Below are positions 35,542-45,232 of a DNA stretch of 64,000 bases, one piece after another. Position 1 is the stretch's first letter, and every line of letters begins with the position of its first letter. Below the pieces are notes generated by a model that was given only the letters and a program-made list of their open reading frames with translations, had not been told where the DNA came from and did no database searches. Location of the stretch: NCBI GenBank assembly GCA_020635955.1, contig JACJYW010000008.1:124001-188000 (forward strand), given 5' to 3'. Source of the DNA: Crocinitomicaceae bacterium. Its GTDB lineage: Bacteria > Bacteroidota > Bacteroidia > Flavobacteriales_D > Crocinitomicaceae. The position numbers were made by a program, and so were the translations under genes.

Positions 35542-36833
35542 TTCTTGATATAACCGTAGTTATAATAAAGCTGGGATTCATCCTTGCTCCAAAAATGGTT
35601 GACATCCAGGTAAACAACACAACAATGGTTCTTTGCGGCATCCTGACAAATTTCTCTATACTGATCAGTGCTTAGATCTTCAACATCTTTAATAGAACGA
35701 GCTTCAATGATGTTCTCCCCTTTAAGAACGAAATTCTTAGGCAGATCTTTCACATTCATGATTCGAACCTCAACCTTCTCCCAATCTTTTGCTTCCAACT
35801 TACATGGGTTATCTGTACCCTCGTCTTCTAACGGTGGATATACTGAACTTTTACCGTTGATGTCATAATTTACATACCAGGTTTGAAGCGTGAGTACTGG
35901 ATTGCCTTCAGAATCCGTAGCCGGTTCCCATGGCTGTGAGATTCTAAATATACGTTCAGCATTCTCTTCAAAGAAATTCTGAGATTTCTTATTGGCCATC
36001 ATCTTACTGGTAGATAACGGACGGCCTTCTCTATCCTTCAAAATAAAACAGTTGGATGATAATTCAGTGATCTTACCATCAGCCGTTACTATGAACGTTA
36101 CTTTTACTGTGCCCTGAATTCCCTTATCATAAGGAGTTCTTGGGTATTTTAACTCCTTTTTTACGAATTTTTCCAGTGCAAGTCGTCCTCCGGGATAAGT
36201 TGCTTTCAGGTTGGCATCTGATTTCTTGATCAGTTTTTTGGCAGATGTCTGTTTCGTTTCTAATTGATCATTAACAACAACATCATTTTTCACCAGTAAG
36301 TTATTATTCTGTGTGTTCTGGTCGTTGGTTTCAAGTTGTAATTTAACTTTCAGCTGTTCGTCCTGTTTATCTGGTCCGTCATTAACTTCAACAACTTCTT
36401 CATCTCCTTCTTCTGTATCCATTTGAAATGAGATCAACTCGGCAGAATCGATCAATGGCAGCACTTCTTCTTCATTCAACACCAATTCTTCTTGCGATTC
36501 TTCTATTAAAATTTGATCTTCTTCCGAAGTTGAATAATTGTAAATAAGCAAAGCTCCAACAGAAAGAGTAGCTACACTAATAACAGTGATGAGCCATTGA
36601 GTTAATCCCCAGCCGGTGGCTGTCGCAGCTCCACCTAAACTGGCTACTGCATTGATCTCTGCCATCAAAGCCTGACGACTAACGGTTTGGATCAAAAGTT
36701 GTTGATCTTTTACCATTGATTTCAATGCCGGATCTTGAGCCATTTGAGCTTCAAAAGCTTCAACCTGCTCGGCAGACATTTTACCACTTAAATACTGGTC
36801 AATTAATTCTATTTGTTCAAGTTCTGATCTCAT
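35538..36833 (-). CDS. Anti-sigma-like membrane protein with C-terminal TonB domain
   Basis: A 431-residue protein. Residues 1-70 (IELIDQYLSGKMSAEQVEAFEAQM) resemble the short helical N-terminus of anti-sigma factors; a transmembrane segment (LITVISVATLSVGALLIYNY) follows at about 81-100; then an acidic linker with Glu/Asp runs; and a C-terminal TonB-type domain (about 200-320) with YPRTPYDKGIQGTVKVTFIV. A second region (about 325-431) is not assigned. It is just 4 bp downstream of the ECF sigma gene. Inferred model: membrane anti-sigma that reads envelope state via the TonB domain. Confidence 0.7.
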   Translation of the reverse strand: MRSELEQIELIDQYLSGKMSAEQVEAFEAQMAQDPALKSMVKDQQLLIQTVSRQALMAEINAVASLGGAATATGWGLTQWLITVISVATLSVGALLIYNYSTSEEDQILIEESQEELVLNEEEVLPLIDSAELISFQMDTEEGDEEVVEVNDGPDKQDEQLKVKLQLETNDQNTQNNNLLVKNDVVVNDQLETKQTSAKKLIKKSDANLKATYPGGRLALEKFVKKELKYPRTPYDKGIQGTVKVTFIVTADGKITELSSNCFILKDREGRPLSTSKMMANKKSQNFFEENAERIFRISQPWEPATDSEGNPVLTLQTWYVNYDINGKSSVYPPLEDEGTDNPCKLEAKDWEKVEVRIMNVKDLPKNFVLKGENIIEARSIKDVEDLSTDQYREICQDAAKNHCCVVYLDVNHFWSKDESQLYYNYGYIKN

Positions 36834-36837
36834 TGAT

Positions 36838-37389
36838 TTATGTGGTGTGGTGATTGGATTCTTTGGCTAATTTAATGGCTCTTTCCATGCATTTATACTT
36901 CTGTGTTTTTGCAGAATTTACACTTGTAAAGCCTAATTTTTGAGCGATATCGGTCATGCTTTCTTTCTTGAAGTAGAACATTTCAAATATCTTTTTGCAC
37001 TTATCGGTTACCTGGTTTAGCACCTTCGCTAAAACTTTCATTTGTTCTTCTTTCTCTTCATTATATCCAACATCATCAGCAGATAAAATAAGGGTATCTT
37101 TCCATTCTAATTCAGGATTTCTTCTTCGTTTTCTCAACTCATTTTTCCAAAGGAATCTATTGATGCCATACAAAAAGGTGCTCAATTTTGCGGTCAACTC
37201 AAAGTCTGATTTATTTACCTTTTCGATCAATAGGATCAAGCTGTCATGAAAAATTTCACGTGCAATTTCATCATCTCCTCCACTGGAAAGGATGTTGGCC
37301 TTTATTTTAGGATATTCCTTATAAAGTTCCTTAATTGCCTTTTCGCGCTTGCCTTTGCGAATGGCTGATATGATCTCCTGATCAGTCAT
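36838..37389 (-). CDS. ECF-type RNA polymerase sigma factor
   Basis: A 183-residue sigma-70 family protein. Region 2 is visible in the helix ARREIF-like stretch DEIAREIFHDSLILLIEK with the DNA-melting segment LSTFLYGINRFLWKNELRKRRR, and region 4 in EMFYFKKESMTDIAQKLGFTSVNSAKTQKYKCMERAIK, a helix-turn-helix. Regulates genes unknown from the window. The following gene encodes its likely membrane anti-sigma partner. Confidence 0.87.
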   Translation of the reverse strand: MTDQEIISAIRKGKREKAIKELYKEYPKIKANILSSGGDDEIAREIFHDSLILLIEKVNKSDFELTAKLSTFLYGINRFLWKNELRKRRRNPELEWKDTLILSADDVGYNEEKEEQMKVLAKVLNQVTDKCKKIFEMFYFKKESMTDIAQKLGFTSVNSAKTQKYKCMERAIKLAKESNHHTT

Positions 37390-37497
37390 TATTAGGGTGT
37401 TTGTACTCTTATATGTACACGTTTAAAAAAGGTAACCTATTGTGATGAAAAAATTTTCTTTTTTATCCAATTAGTTCAATTTATCTACCTTGCACGA

Positions 37498-38805
37498 GTG
37501 AAAACAATGATCAAAATATTCATTTTTGGTTTTATTCTTCGATTAATTCCCTTTTTATATGTTTCTATTTATCATCCTGAAGGGGTTTTGTTTTATGATT
37601 CATATAGCTATTTGAATATTGCAGATAATTTGATTGATCATCAGGTCTTTAGTCAGGCTGCTGATGGTCAATCATTGATTCCGGATATTGCCAGAACACC
37701 TGTTTTTCCTTTTCTTTTGGTTCTTTTGAAGTTGATCAGTGGGAATATCCTTTGGATCAGTTTCGTGTTGTTGCTTGTGGGATCTTTGAATGTGCTTTTA
37801 ACATACAAAATTGCTTTACAAGTGACGGTCAATGAAAAAATAGCCCTAATATCGGCATGTTTGGTGGCTGTTGATATCCCCTCTATTTTCTTTTCTTCGA
37901 TCATTTTAACAGAAACTGTATTCACTACCCTGCTTTTATTGATGATCTATTTTCTAATCAAAAAAGAATTGAATTTGAAATGGGCATTATTAGTGGGATT
38001 ATTTATGTCTTTGTTGATCTTATGTCGACCTATTGCGATATACTTACCTGTTGCTATTTCGTTATTCTTTTTATGGAAGCGAAAGGCTTTGAAGTCGACC
38101 ATAACTTTCATGGTCTCTTCTTATTTTTTAGTGGCTTTTTGGTCTGTGAGGAATTATCAGGAATTCAATACCATTAACTTAAGTTCAGTAAGCAGTACCA
38201 ATTTATATATGCACACATCTGCCAGTATTATTGTTGAAACAAGTGGCATTTCTCACTTTGAGGCACAACAACAGTTACGCAGTGAATTTAGAACTGAATT
38301 TAATGGGCAAGACCGTAGCAAGGAAATGGGATCTATGATTCGTTTCTGTAATCGAAAAGCCATTGGTTATATCTTTGAGCATCCGGTAATCTTTGTGAAA
38401 CAGTATACCATAGGCCTGATCTATTTTTTCATCAAACCAATCCGGCATTATATAGATGGATATTTGGGAACCAGTACGGTATTCTACAGTGCTGTGGCCG
38501 AAAAGAATGTGAGTAGTGATGCTTGGATCAAACTAAAGAAGGAGACATCTTTATTAACTATCATTTTGGTGATCATTCAGCTACTTTTTATTGGATTCAT
38601 GCTGATTGGAATCTTGGTAAGTGTGCTAAGATCAGGCTGGAATAAAGAATTGATCCTGTTTATGGTTATCCTAGCATATTTTGCTTTACTGTCATCCATA
38701 ACAGATGTAGATGGTCGGTTTCGTATTCCGGTGGTCCCTTTTATGGCTGTTTTAGCTATGGTAGGATGGAGTAAGTTGATGTCTAAGAAATTTGAACACC
38801 AATAA
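37498..38805 (+). CDS. GT-C-like polytopic membrane glycosyltransferase
   Basis: A 435-residue membrane protein with about 10 helices. Start GTG 37498 or ATG 37507. The N-terminus FILRLIPFLYVSIYHPEGVLFYDSYSYLNIADNL has the DxxxY-type acidic loop between helices 1 and 2 seen in ArnT/GT39-like glycosyltransferases, with basic residues in loop one. The acceptor is unknown. Its end overlaps the converging phosphatase by 23 bp. Confidence 0.6.
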   Translation: MKTMIKIFIFGFILRLIPFLYVSIYHPEGVLFYDSYSYLNIADNLIDHQVFSQAADGQSLIPDIARTPVFPFLLVLLKLISGNILWISFVLLLVGSLNVLLTYKIALQVTVNEKIALISACLVAVDIPSIFFSSIILTETVFTTLLLLMIYFLIKKELNLKWALLVGLFMSLLILCRPIAIYLPVAISLFFLWKRKALKSTITFMVSSYFLVAFWSVRNYQEFNTINLSSVSSTNLYMHTSASIIVETSGISHFEAQQQLRSEFRTEFNGQDRSKEMGSMIRFCNRKAIGYIFEHPVIFVKQYTIGLIYFFIKPIRHYIDGYLGTSTVFYSAVAEKNVSSDAWIKLKKETSLLTIILVIIQLLFIGFMLIGILVSVLRSGWNKELILFMVILAYFALLSSITDVDGRFRIPVVPFMAVLAMVGWSKLMSKKFEHQ

Positions 38806-40846
38806 TACAGACGTCATCAATTTGTTCAAATTTGCCTTTCCAATTCTCAAATTCCAGTTTAATCAATTCCTGTTGGTTTTCCATGGGTTCATTGACAATT
38901 GAAACCAGAAAATCCTTGAACTTCGAATACTTATATTTTTTGCCTTTTTCCCCTCCAAATTGATCTGGAAATCCATCTGAGAAGAGATAAATTGTATCTC
39001 CTGAATTAATGGTTATCTCATTTGTTGTATAGGGTTTAGGATCCGCATAGTTGCCAATGGGCTGTTTGTTTGCTTTGATCTCTTCAATTTCGCTAGTACC
39101 TTTTCGTATGATCCAAAGTGGATTATTGGCTCCAGCATACTTTAAAACAGAGTGAGAAGCAGAATGAGAATGAGGAGTTTCATTCTCGCTCTCCGCACTC
39201 GCTCTGAGCTCGAGTGAAACAAGAGCGATATCCATTCCATCTTTGACTTCTTCCTCACTTTTTTCAAATTCCTGAATAACGATCTCTCTGGTTTTATCTA
39301 AAATTTTACCCGGATCTGTAAGATGATGTTCTCTAATGGATCTGTTCAAACCATTATTGCATATTACAGAGACCATTGCCCCAGGAACCCCATGTCCTGT
39401 GCAATCAGCCGCAGCAAAGCACACATGATCATTCTTCTTTTCTAACCAATAGAAATCCCCGGCTACTATGTCTTTTGGTAAATAAAGCACAAAGGAATTT
39501 GGCAAAAATTCTTTGAAGATCTTATCTGGAGGAAGAATGGCAGATTGTATTCGCTTTGCATAACGAATAGAGTCCATTATTTCTTGATTTTTCTCTTCTA
39601 ATTCTTCATGCGCCTCCACTACTTTATTCTTTTGTTCTTCAACAATTAATTTTTGCTCTTTGATGATTTCATTGTCCTTTCTTTTTCTGCGATATGCCAG
39701 GAATACAATTATTCCTATCACAGCAATGATCAATATTCCAACATATAGATATCTGTTTTGTCTCTGTTGTTTATCCATCTGCAGTTGGTGATCCATTTCT
39801 TTCTGTTTCTCTTCCTGTGCGTACTGTAAACTATCAGCATAGTGTTCTTTATCAAATTCATATTTCAGTTGTGACTGGTAGGCGGCCTTTTGATTATCAA
39901 GATTTACAAGACTATCTCTCATTTTTACGTATTCGGTATAATACATAAAAGCTTCTGGATATTGTTTTTTTGATTCGTAAGCTTTGTATAATATCATTGA
40001 TGCATCTCTTTGAATAGAAGCTGATTTTATCTGGATGGCATATTTGTATGCTTGTTGGGCAAATTGTATGGCCTTGTTGTATTCTTTTTGATTTAGATGA
40101 ATATTGGAGATACTGTACAAACAATGTGCTTCTCCTCTTATATCACCTATCATTTGTAGGATTGAAAGTGATTCTTCCAGTGTGTTCATTGCACTATCTA
40201 ATTTTCCGGTTTTCAAGTATACTGCTCCCATCCCCATTTTTGTATAAGCTATTCCAGGGGGGAAATTTATAGCGGTTAGAATTGAAAGGGCCTGGTTATA
40301 GTGGTAAATAGACTGTTCTACTGAATCAATTTTTGCATAAATAACTCCCAGATTATACTCTGTATTGGAAATACCGTTGAGATCATTAATGGCTTTCCTG
40401 ATTTCTAAACTGTTGTAATAATATTCAATGGCTTCAGGATAGTTTTCCACTTCCTGATAAAGTGATGCCATATTATTGTATGCACTACTAAGGTCACTTA
40501 TAAGTGTTGAGTCTTTGTTTTTTTCCAGGATTTCAATTCCTCTGGCAAGTAATGTAATGGCTTGTGGTATATCTCCTTGTTGTTTTTTAATGTATGATTT
40601 CCAACCATATGAACTTGATATTCCTTCTATTGATCCATACAATTCTGATACCTGATAATATTCATCTGTCAATGTGTATGCTGAATCTGGATTACTCATA
40701 ACCACTATAGGTATCAGAAATTCATATGCTTTAATGCTTTGTTCCTTGTTTCTTTGTGTATTGATAATATTCTCCAATGAGTCTCTTTCACTGGCGTAGG
40801 TAATGAGTCCTAAAAGAATAGGGATAATGGTTAACAGTCTTTGCAT
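38783..40846 (-). CDS. TPR-transmembrane-PP2C (SpoIIE-like) serine phosphatase
   Basis: A 687-residue signalling protein. Signal peptide (1-18), then about eight TPR motifs (about 60-330; for example SAYNNMASLYQEVENYPEAIEYYYNSLEIRK), a transmembrane helix (YLYVGILIIAVIGIIVFLAY at about 365), a coiled coil, and a C-terminal PP2C/SpoIIE phosphatase (about 430-687) with KDIVAGDFYW, AADCTGHGVPGAMVS and DTIYLFSDGFPDQFGG. The two metal-binding Asp motifs are present. Periplasmic TPR sensing and cytoplasmic Ser/Thr dephosphorylation is inferred. It lies 17 bp downstream of dinB, same strand, so may be in that operon. Confidence 0.9.
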   Translation of the reverse strand: MQRLLTIIPILLGLITYASERDSLENIINTQRNKEQSIKAYEFLIPIVVMSNPDSAYTLTDEYYQVSELYGSIEGISSSYGWKSYIKKQQGDIPQAITLLARGIEILEKNKDSTLISDLSSAYNNMASLYQEVENYPEAIEYYYNSLEIRKAINDLNGISNTEYNLGVIYAKIDSVEQSIYHYNQALSILTAINFPPGIAYTKMGMGAVYLKTGKLDSAMNTLEESLSILQMIGDIRGEAHCLYSISNIHLNQKEYNKAIQFAQQAYKYAIQIKSASIQRDASMILYKAYESKKQYPEAFMYYTEYVKMRDSLVNLDNQKAAYQSQLKYEFDKEHYADSLQYAQEEKQKEMDHQLQMDKQQRQNRYLYVGILIIAVIGIIVFLAYRRKRKDNEIIKEQKLIVEEQKNKVVEAHEELEEKNQEIMDSIRYAKRIQSAILPPDKIFKEFLPNSFVLYLPKDIVAGDFYWLEKKNDHVCFAAADCTGHGVPGAMVSVICNNGLNRSIREHHLTDPGKILDKTREIVIQEFEKSEEEVKDGMDIALVSLELRASAESENETPHSHSASHSVLKYAGANNPLWIIRKGTSEIEEIKANKQPIGNYADPKPYTTNEITINSGDTIYLFSDGFPDQFGGEKGKKYKYSKFKDFLVSIVNEPMENQQELIKLEFENWKGKFEQIDDVCIIGVQIS

Positions 40847-40863
40847 ATATGGAAATATACAAA

Positions 40864-42069
40864 TTATCTCCTCCTGTTGGGCAATAACGGAGGAGGTTCT
40901 CCATTAAAGGGATTCCATCTACTGATACTTTTAGCTTCCATTCCAGAAGCACGCATGATAGAACGATCTCCATAGCGTTCACGGATCTTGTCCATGGCCT
41001 GATAAAGATTGATGACCTCTGTACTTTCAAATAAATTGATCTGATGACCTCCTTCCACTAAATGACTAAAGCGTACACCGATCAAACGTACCAGTAATCT
41101 TCGATTATACAGTTGTTTAAATAATTCCTGTACGGCCGGGATGATCATGTGGTCTGAGGCTGAATAGGGAATTCGCTTTTGCAAGGTATAGGTTTGAAAA
41201 TCTGAGTAACGGATCTTCACGGTAACACAAGAGGTGAGTTTATTGCCGCGGCGCAACTGAAAAATGAGATTCTCAGCCATAGCTGTCATTAAGCCCTGTA
41301 ATTTAATGACGTCAATGGTGTCACGATCAAAAGTACGTTCAGTTGAAATAGATTTTCGCTCGTGATATTGCACCACAGGAGAATTGTCTATCCCATTGGC
41401 TTTTTTCCACATCACGATCCCGTTCTTCCCAAACACTTTTTCCATCACCTCCAAAGGCGTTTCCTGCAAGGTTTGAATACGTTTTACTCCTAAATTGCAA
41501 AGTGTACGATAGGTTTTATCACCGATCATGGGGATCTTTTTCACAGAAAGTGGTGCCAGAAAAGGCCTTTCGGTTCCTTCAATGACCTGGATCTCATTAT
41601 TGGGTTTAGCTTCTCCGGTGGCTATTTTAGAAACTGTTTTGTTGATCGATAAACCAAATGAAATGGGCAAATGTGTTTCTTTGATGATCTTTTGACGTAG
41701 CTCTTTGGCAAAGGAGTAGCAGCCATAGAATTTGTCCATTCCGGTTAGATCAGCATAGAATTCATCTACAGATGTTTTTTCGTAGAGAGGTACAGATTCT
41801 TTGATAATATCAGTGACCATATCAGAAAATTTGCTGTAAACACCTGAGTTACCACGCAACACGATTGCCTCCGGGCATAACTGTCTGGCCATACGCATAG
41901 GCATGGCTGAATGAATACCAAACTTTCTGGCTTCGTAAGAACAAGAGGCCACCACCCCACGATCTGACGTTCCGCCAATCAGTACAGGTTTTCCAATGAG
42001 CTTGCTGTCGATCAACCGCTCGCAAGACACAAAAAAAGTGTCCAGATCCATGTGAATTATTGCTTTCAT
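40864..42069 (-). CDS. dinB: DNA polymerase IV (Y-family translesion polymerase)
   Basis: A 401-residue polymerase that bypasses damaged bases. Motifs: MDLDTFFVSCERL (catalytic Asp), SYEARKFGIHSAMP, SVDEFYADLTGM (catalytic Asp-Glu), helix-hairpin-helix at about 180-200, and a C-terminal little-finger domain with the clamp-binding QINLFES. It is longer than E. coli DinB (351). Transcribed after dnaE with a 91-bp gap that is almost all palindromic repeat. Confidence 0.95.
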   Translation of the reverse strand: MKAIIHMDLDTFFVSCERLIDSKLIGKPVLIGGTSDRGVVASCSYEARKFGIHSAMPMRMARQLCPEAIVLRGNSGVYSKFSDMVTDIIKESVPLYEKTSVDEFYADLTGMDKFYGCYSFAKELRQKIIKETHLPISFGLSINKTVSKIATGEAKPNNEIQVIEGTERPFLAPLSVKKIPMIGDKTYRTLCNLGVKRIQTLQETPLEVMEKVFGKNGIVMWKKANGIDNSPVVQYHERKSISTERTFDRDTIDVIKLQGLMTAMAENLIFQLRRGNKLTSCVTVKIRYSDFQTYTLQKRIPYSASDHMIIPAVQELFKQLYNRRLLVRLIGVRFSHLVEGGHQINLFESTEVINLYQAMDKIRERYGDRSIMRASGMEAKSISRWNPFNGEPPPLLPNRRR

Positions 42070-42090
42070 GTTCGATTTCCTCAGTAAAAT

Positions 42091-42162
42091 AGGTGAATAG
42101 GCAATAGTTAAGTAGGCAATAGATGGGTTATAAAGTGCCTATTGCCTGATGCCTATTCACCT
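42091..42162. repeat. Nested palindromic repeat between dnaE and dinB
   Basis: AGGTGAATAGGCA (42091-42103) and TGCCTATTCACCT (42150-42162) are perfect 13-bp complements, with inner copies of AGGCAATAG (42114-42122) and CTATTGCCT (42139-42147). A second AGGCAATAG sits at 42099-42107. The right arm overlaps the dnaE stop codon by two bases. A mobile or REP-like element common in Bacteroidota is likely. Confidence 0.75.
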
Positions 42163-45100
42163 AATTGCTCCAATAATCTATCCTCCTGTTTCTGGTAACC
42201 ACTTCTTTTTCTTTTTCCTCATCTCTTACCTCTGAATAACGCGGATCTTCTATCACATCCATTTTTTCCATGTATTCTGCCTCTACGGTAATACAGTCAT
42301 AATCTTCTATCACTTTGCCTTTTACTTTATAAACTCCGGTTCCTCTGAATTGAAATTGATTGGCAATTTGAGGGAAATGTACCGTATCCAACCATTGTCC
42401 TTCCTCATCAATAAAGGTCCCAAAGAACATATTTTGCCCCCCTTTGGTAGTGGTTCTTTTTCGGTGAATAAGGTAGCCCTTGATCCATACTGTTTCACCA
42501 ATATGATGGGGCAGATCTTTAGCCAGTAAACAGGGTGTATCATCCGGCCGGAGAAGAGAGTATGGACTGTGTAAAGGAAAACTCAGCAGTTCAATTTGGT
42601 CAAAAGCATCCTCTTCATTAGAGTTATCTAATTGTGGGATCTCATATTCAGGCCGTTGAATGCGAAAAAGGTCCCTCATCTGATAATCGGCCATTTGATC
42701 GATCTTTTTTTGAGTGGTTTGCCCCAATTTGAAATGTGCTTCCCACAGTAAAGTACGCTTGTCTTTTTGAGTGAACCGGAAGGCGTCAATGCGGATCAAA
42801 ATACTGATCTGTTCTAGTGAAATAGGTACGCGATCAATAAAATCATTGAAGCTGGTGAATGCGCCATTCTGGCTACGCTCGATCATTAATTTAGCCGTTA
42901 CTTTTTGTTCAAAGGAATCCAGCAAGTGAAAGCCCAAAAAGATGTCTTTTCCGTATATCACGGTTTCTCTGTAGCTATGATTAACACAAGGCGGATGAAC
43001 ACGTCCTCCATGTAATCTGGCTTCATTGACGTATAGTTCAGTGCGATAAAATCCACCGGAGTTATTGATGGTTGCTACCATATATTCCAGGGGATAATAG
43101 GCCTTCAAAAACAAACTTTGATAGCTTTCAACAGCATAGGAGGCGGAGTGTCCTTTGGCAAAGGCATATCCGGCAAAACTTTCAGTTTGACGCCACACCT
43201 CAGCCGTTAATTCAGGAGAATGTCCCAGTTTATTGATACAGTTATCAAAGAACTTTTCGCGTACCTGATCAAACTCCTCCCGAGAGCGATATTTACCTGA
43301 CATTCCTCTTCGCATTTTATCGGCCTCACCAAGCGTAAGTCCGGCAAAATAATGCGCCACTTTGATCACATCCTCCTGATATACCATCACACCGTAGGTT
43401 TCAGGCATCAACTCCAGCAACACCGGATGCGCATCATTTCTTCGTTCAGGATTGCGGTAGCGTTGAATGTATTCCTGCATCATTCCTGATTGTGCTACTC
43501 CCGGTCTTATCACTGAACTGGCAGCAACCAATCCCAGGTAATTATCTACCTGAAGTTTTCGCAACAGCATCCGCATAGCCGGCGATTCAACATAAAAACA
43601 ACCTATGGCCTTTGCCTGACTCAACATCACCTTGATGCGTTCGTCCTGTTTGAAGCGTTTCATGTCATGAATGTCAATTTCAGCTTCTTCAGGTCGGGTT
43701 TTTTGAATGATAGTAATGGTATCCTTGATCTTTCCCAATCCTCTTTGACTCAGGATATCGAACTTGTAAAGCCCCACATCTTCTGCTATATGCATATCAA
43801 ATTGAATGGTGGGATAGCCTTTTGGAGGCATAAAGGTAGGAGTGAAGTAGTGAATGGGTTTTTCAGCGATCACAATACCACTGGAATGAATGCTTAGGTG
43901 GCTGGGAAATCCATGGATATAGTTGCTGTATTTGATCACCAGATCAGTAAGATGATTCAACTCCCAGGATTGTATATAATCTTTCCCCAGTTTATCGATC
44001 TCTTCTTTGGGTAAACCAAACACCTTGCCCAGTTCTCGCCGAACAGCCCTTGCTTGAAAAGTGTTATAAGTGGCCACCAAAGCAACATGCTTAAAGCGGG
44101 TGAAAATGTATTTGGTGACATCTTCCCGGTCCTGCCATGAAAAATCAATATCAAAGTCAGGAGGATTGATGCGATATAGATTAATGAAGCGTTCAAAATA
44201 CAGATCTAGCTCTATGGGATCAACATCTGTAATGCGCAGCAAATAGGCAATGACCGAATTGGCCCCACTTCCTCTACCGACATAAAAATAGCCTTTGGAA
44301 CGGGCGTAGGTAACAATGTCCCAATTGATGAGGAAATAAGAAATGAATCCCATTTGCCGAATGGTGTCCAGTTCTTTTTTAACACGTGATCTTATTTCAT
44401 CTGTTTCTTCAGGGTAGCGATATTTCATACCCTCTTCGCAAAGTTTGATGAGAAGTTTTTCATCTTCTTCGGCGCTTTCACCATAGTACTTTTGGTTTTG
44501 CGGAGGGGCATCATCTGACAGGTCAAAGAAAATGTCACAGGAATCAAGAATCATTTGGGTGTTGGTGATGATGTTGGGAAAGGGTTCATAAAGCTCTAAA
44601 AGCTGGTCTACCGGTAACATGGTGTGGTGTGGAAAAGCCTGCTCATCAACCGGTAATTTGCTTAACAATATGTTCTTGTCAATAGCGCGTAATAAGCGGT
44701 GAGCATTGAAATCTTTTTTGTTCCTGAAAGTGACTGTTTGCAGGATGACCATTTTTGAGGTATCCAGTTTTTTTATGCGGATATAATCCAACTCTTCAGG
44801 AGTGACACCAATAAATTCATTATCTAATAAGGGAGTCGAAGTCATGTTGAACCCTTTCCCTTTTTTGAAGGGATAGATGACAAATACATTTTTAAAGGCA
44901 GGGGCTTCTGCGGGTATTTCCCTGATTCCGTTTTGCTGGATGGTTTTGTTTAGCAGAAAGGGGGTAAGGTATTCGTTGATCTCCTGAAAACCCTTGTTGT
45001 TTTTGGCAATGGCAACAAAAAGCTGTTCTATGCCATTTCTAAAATCTATCCCAACGACAGGTCGAATGTCATATTTGGGAGCTTCGCGAAGTACTTCAAG

Positions 45101-45232
45101 ACAGGCAGATGTATTGTTGATGTCAGTTAATGCAAATGTTTTGACCCCGCATTGCTGTGCAAGGCTCAATAGTTCATCAGGACTGGTGGTACCGTAGCGT
45201 AGGCTATAGTAAGTGTGTGTATTCAGGTACAT
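42161..45232 (-). CDS. dnaE: DNA polymerase III alpha subunit, error-prone (DnaE2-like)
   Basis: A 1023-residue C-family polymerase, shorter than the replicative DnaE (about 1160-1200). An N-terminal PHP domain (NTHTYYSLRYG, residues 4-14; ALTDINNTSA) has lost most metal ligands. The palm holds PPDFDIDFSW with two catalytic Asp and KFDILSQRGLGKI with the third. A fingers region, a helix-hairpin-helix area and a C-terminal OB fold (about 915-1000; IKGYLIHRKRTTTKGGQNMFFG) follow. With dinB downstream it forms a translesion cassette as in the ImuB/DnaE2 system. No lexA or imuA was seen beside it. Confidence 0.9.
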   Translation of the reverse strand: MYLNTHTYYSLRYGTTSPDELLSLAQQCGVKTFALTDINNTSACLEVLREAPKYDIRPVVGIDFRNGIEQLFVAIAKNNKGFQEINEYLTPFLLNKTIQQNGIREIPAEAPAFKNVFVIYPFKKGKGFNMTSTPLLDNEFIGVTPEELDYIRIKKLDTSKMVILQTVTFRNKKDFNAHRLLRAIDKNILLSKLPVDEQAFPHHTMLPVDQLLELYEPFPNIITNTQMILDSCDIFFDLSDDAPPQNQKYYGESAEEDEKLLIKLCEEGMKYRYPEETDEIRSRVKKELDTIRQMGFISYFLINWDIVTYARSKGYFYVGRGSGANSVIAYLLRITDVDPIELDLYFERFINLYRINPPDFDIDFSWQDREDVTKYIFTRFKHVALVATYNTFQARAVRRELGKVFGLPKEEIDKLGKDYIQSWELNHLTDLVIKYSNYIHGFPSHLSIHSSGIVIAEKPIHYFTPTFMPPKGYPTIQFDMHIAEDVGLYKFDILSQRGLGKIKDTITIIQKTRPEEAEIDIHDMKRFKQDERIKVMLSQAKAIGCFYVESPAMRMLLRKLQVDNYLGLVAASSVIRPGVAQSGMMQEYIQRYRNPERRNDAHPVLLELMPETYGVMVYQEDVIKVAHYFAGLTLGEADKMRRGMSGKYRSREEFDQVREKFFDNCINKLGHSPELTAEVWRQTESFAGYAFAKGHSASYAVESYQSLFLKAYYPLEYMVATINNSGGFYRTELYVNEARLHGGRVHPPCVNHSYRETVIYGKDIFLGFHLLDSFEQKVTAKLMIERSQNGAFTSFNDFIDRVPISLEQISILIRIDAFRFTQKDKRTLLWEAHFKLGQTTQKKIDQMADYQMRDLFRIQRPEYEIPQLDNSNEEDAFDQIELLSFPLHSPYSLLRPDDTPCLLAKDLPHHIGETVWIKGYLIHRKRTTTKGGQNMFFGTFIDEEGQWLDTVHFPQIANQFQFRGTGVYKVKGKVIEDYDCITVEAEYMEKMDVIEDPRYSEVRDEEKEKEVVTRNRRIDYWSN

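Noticed and set aside
38783..45232. A phage- or plasmid-borne translesion module
   Set aside because: No integrase, transposase or attachment-like repeats surround dinB and dnaE; only short palindromes were found.
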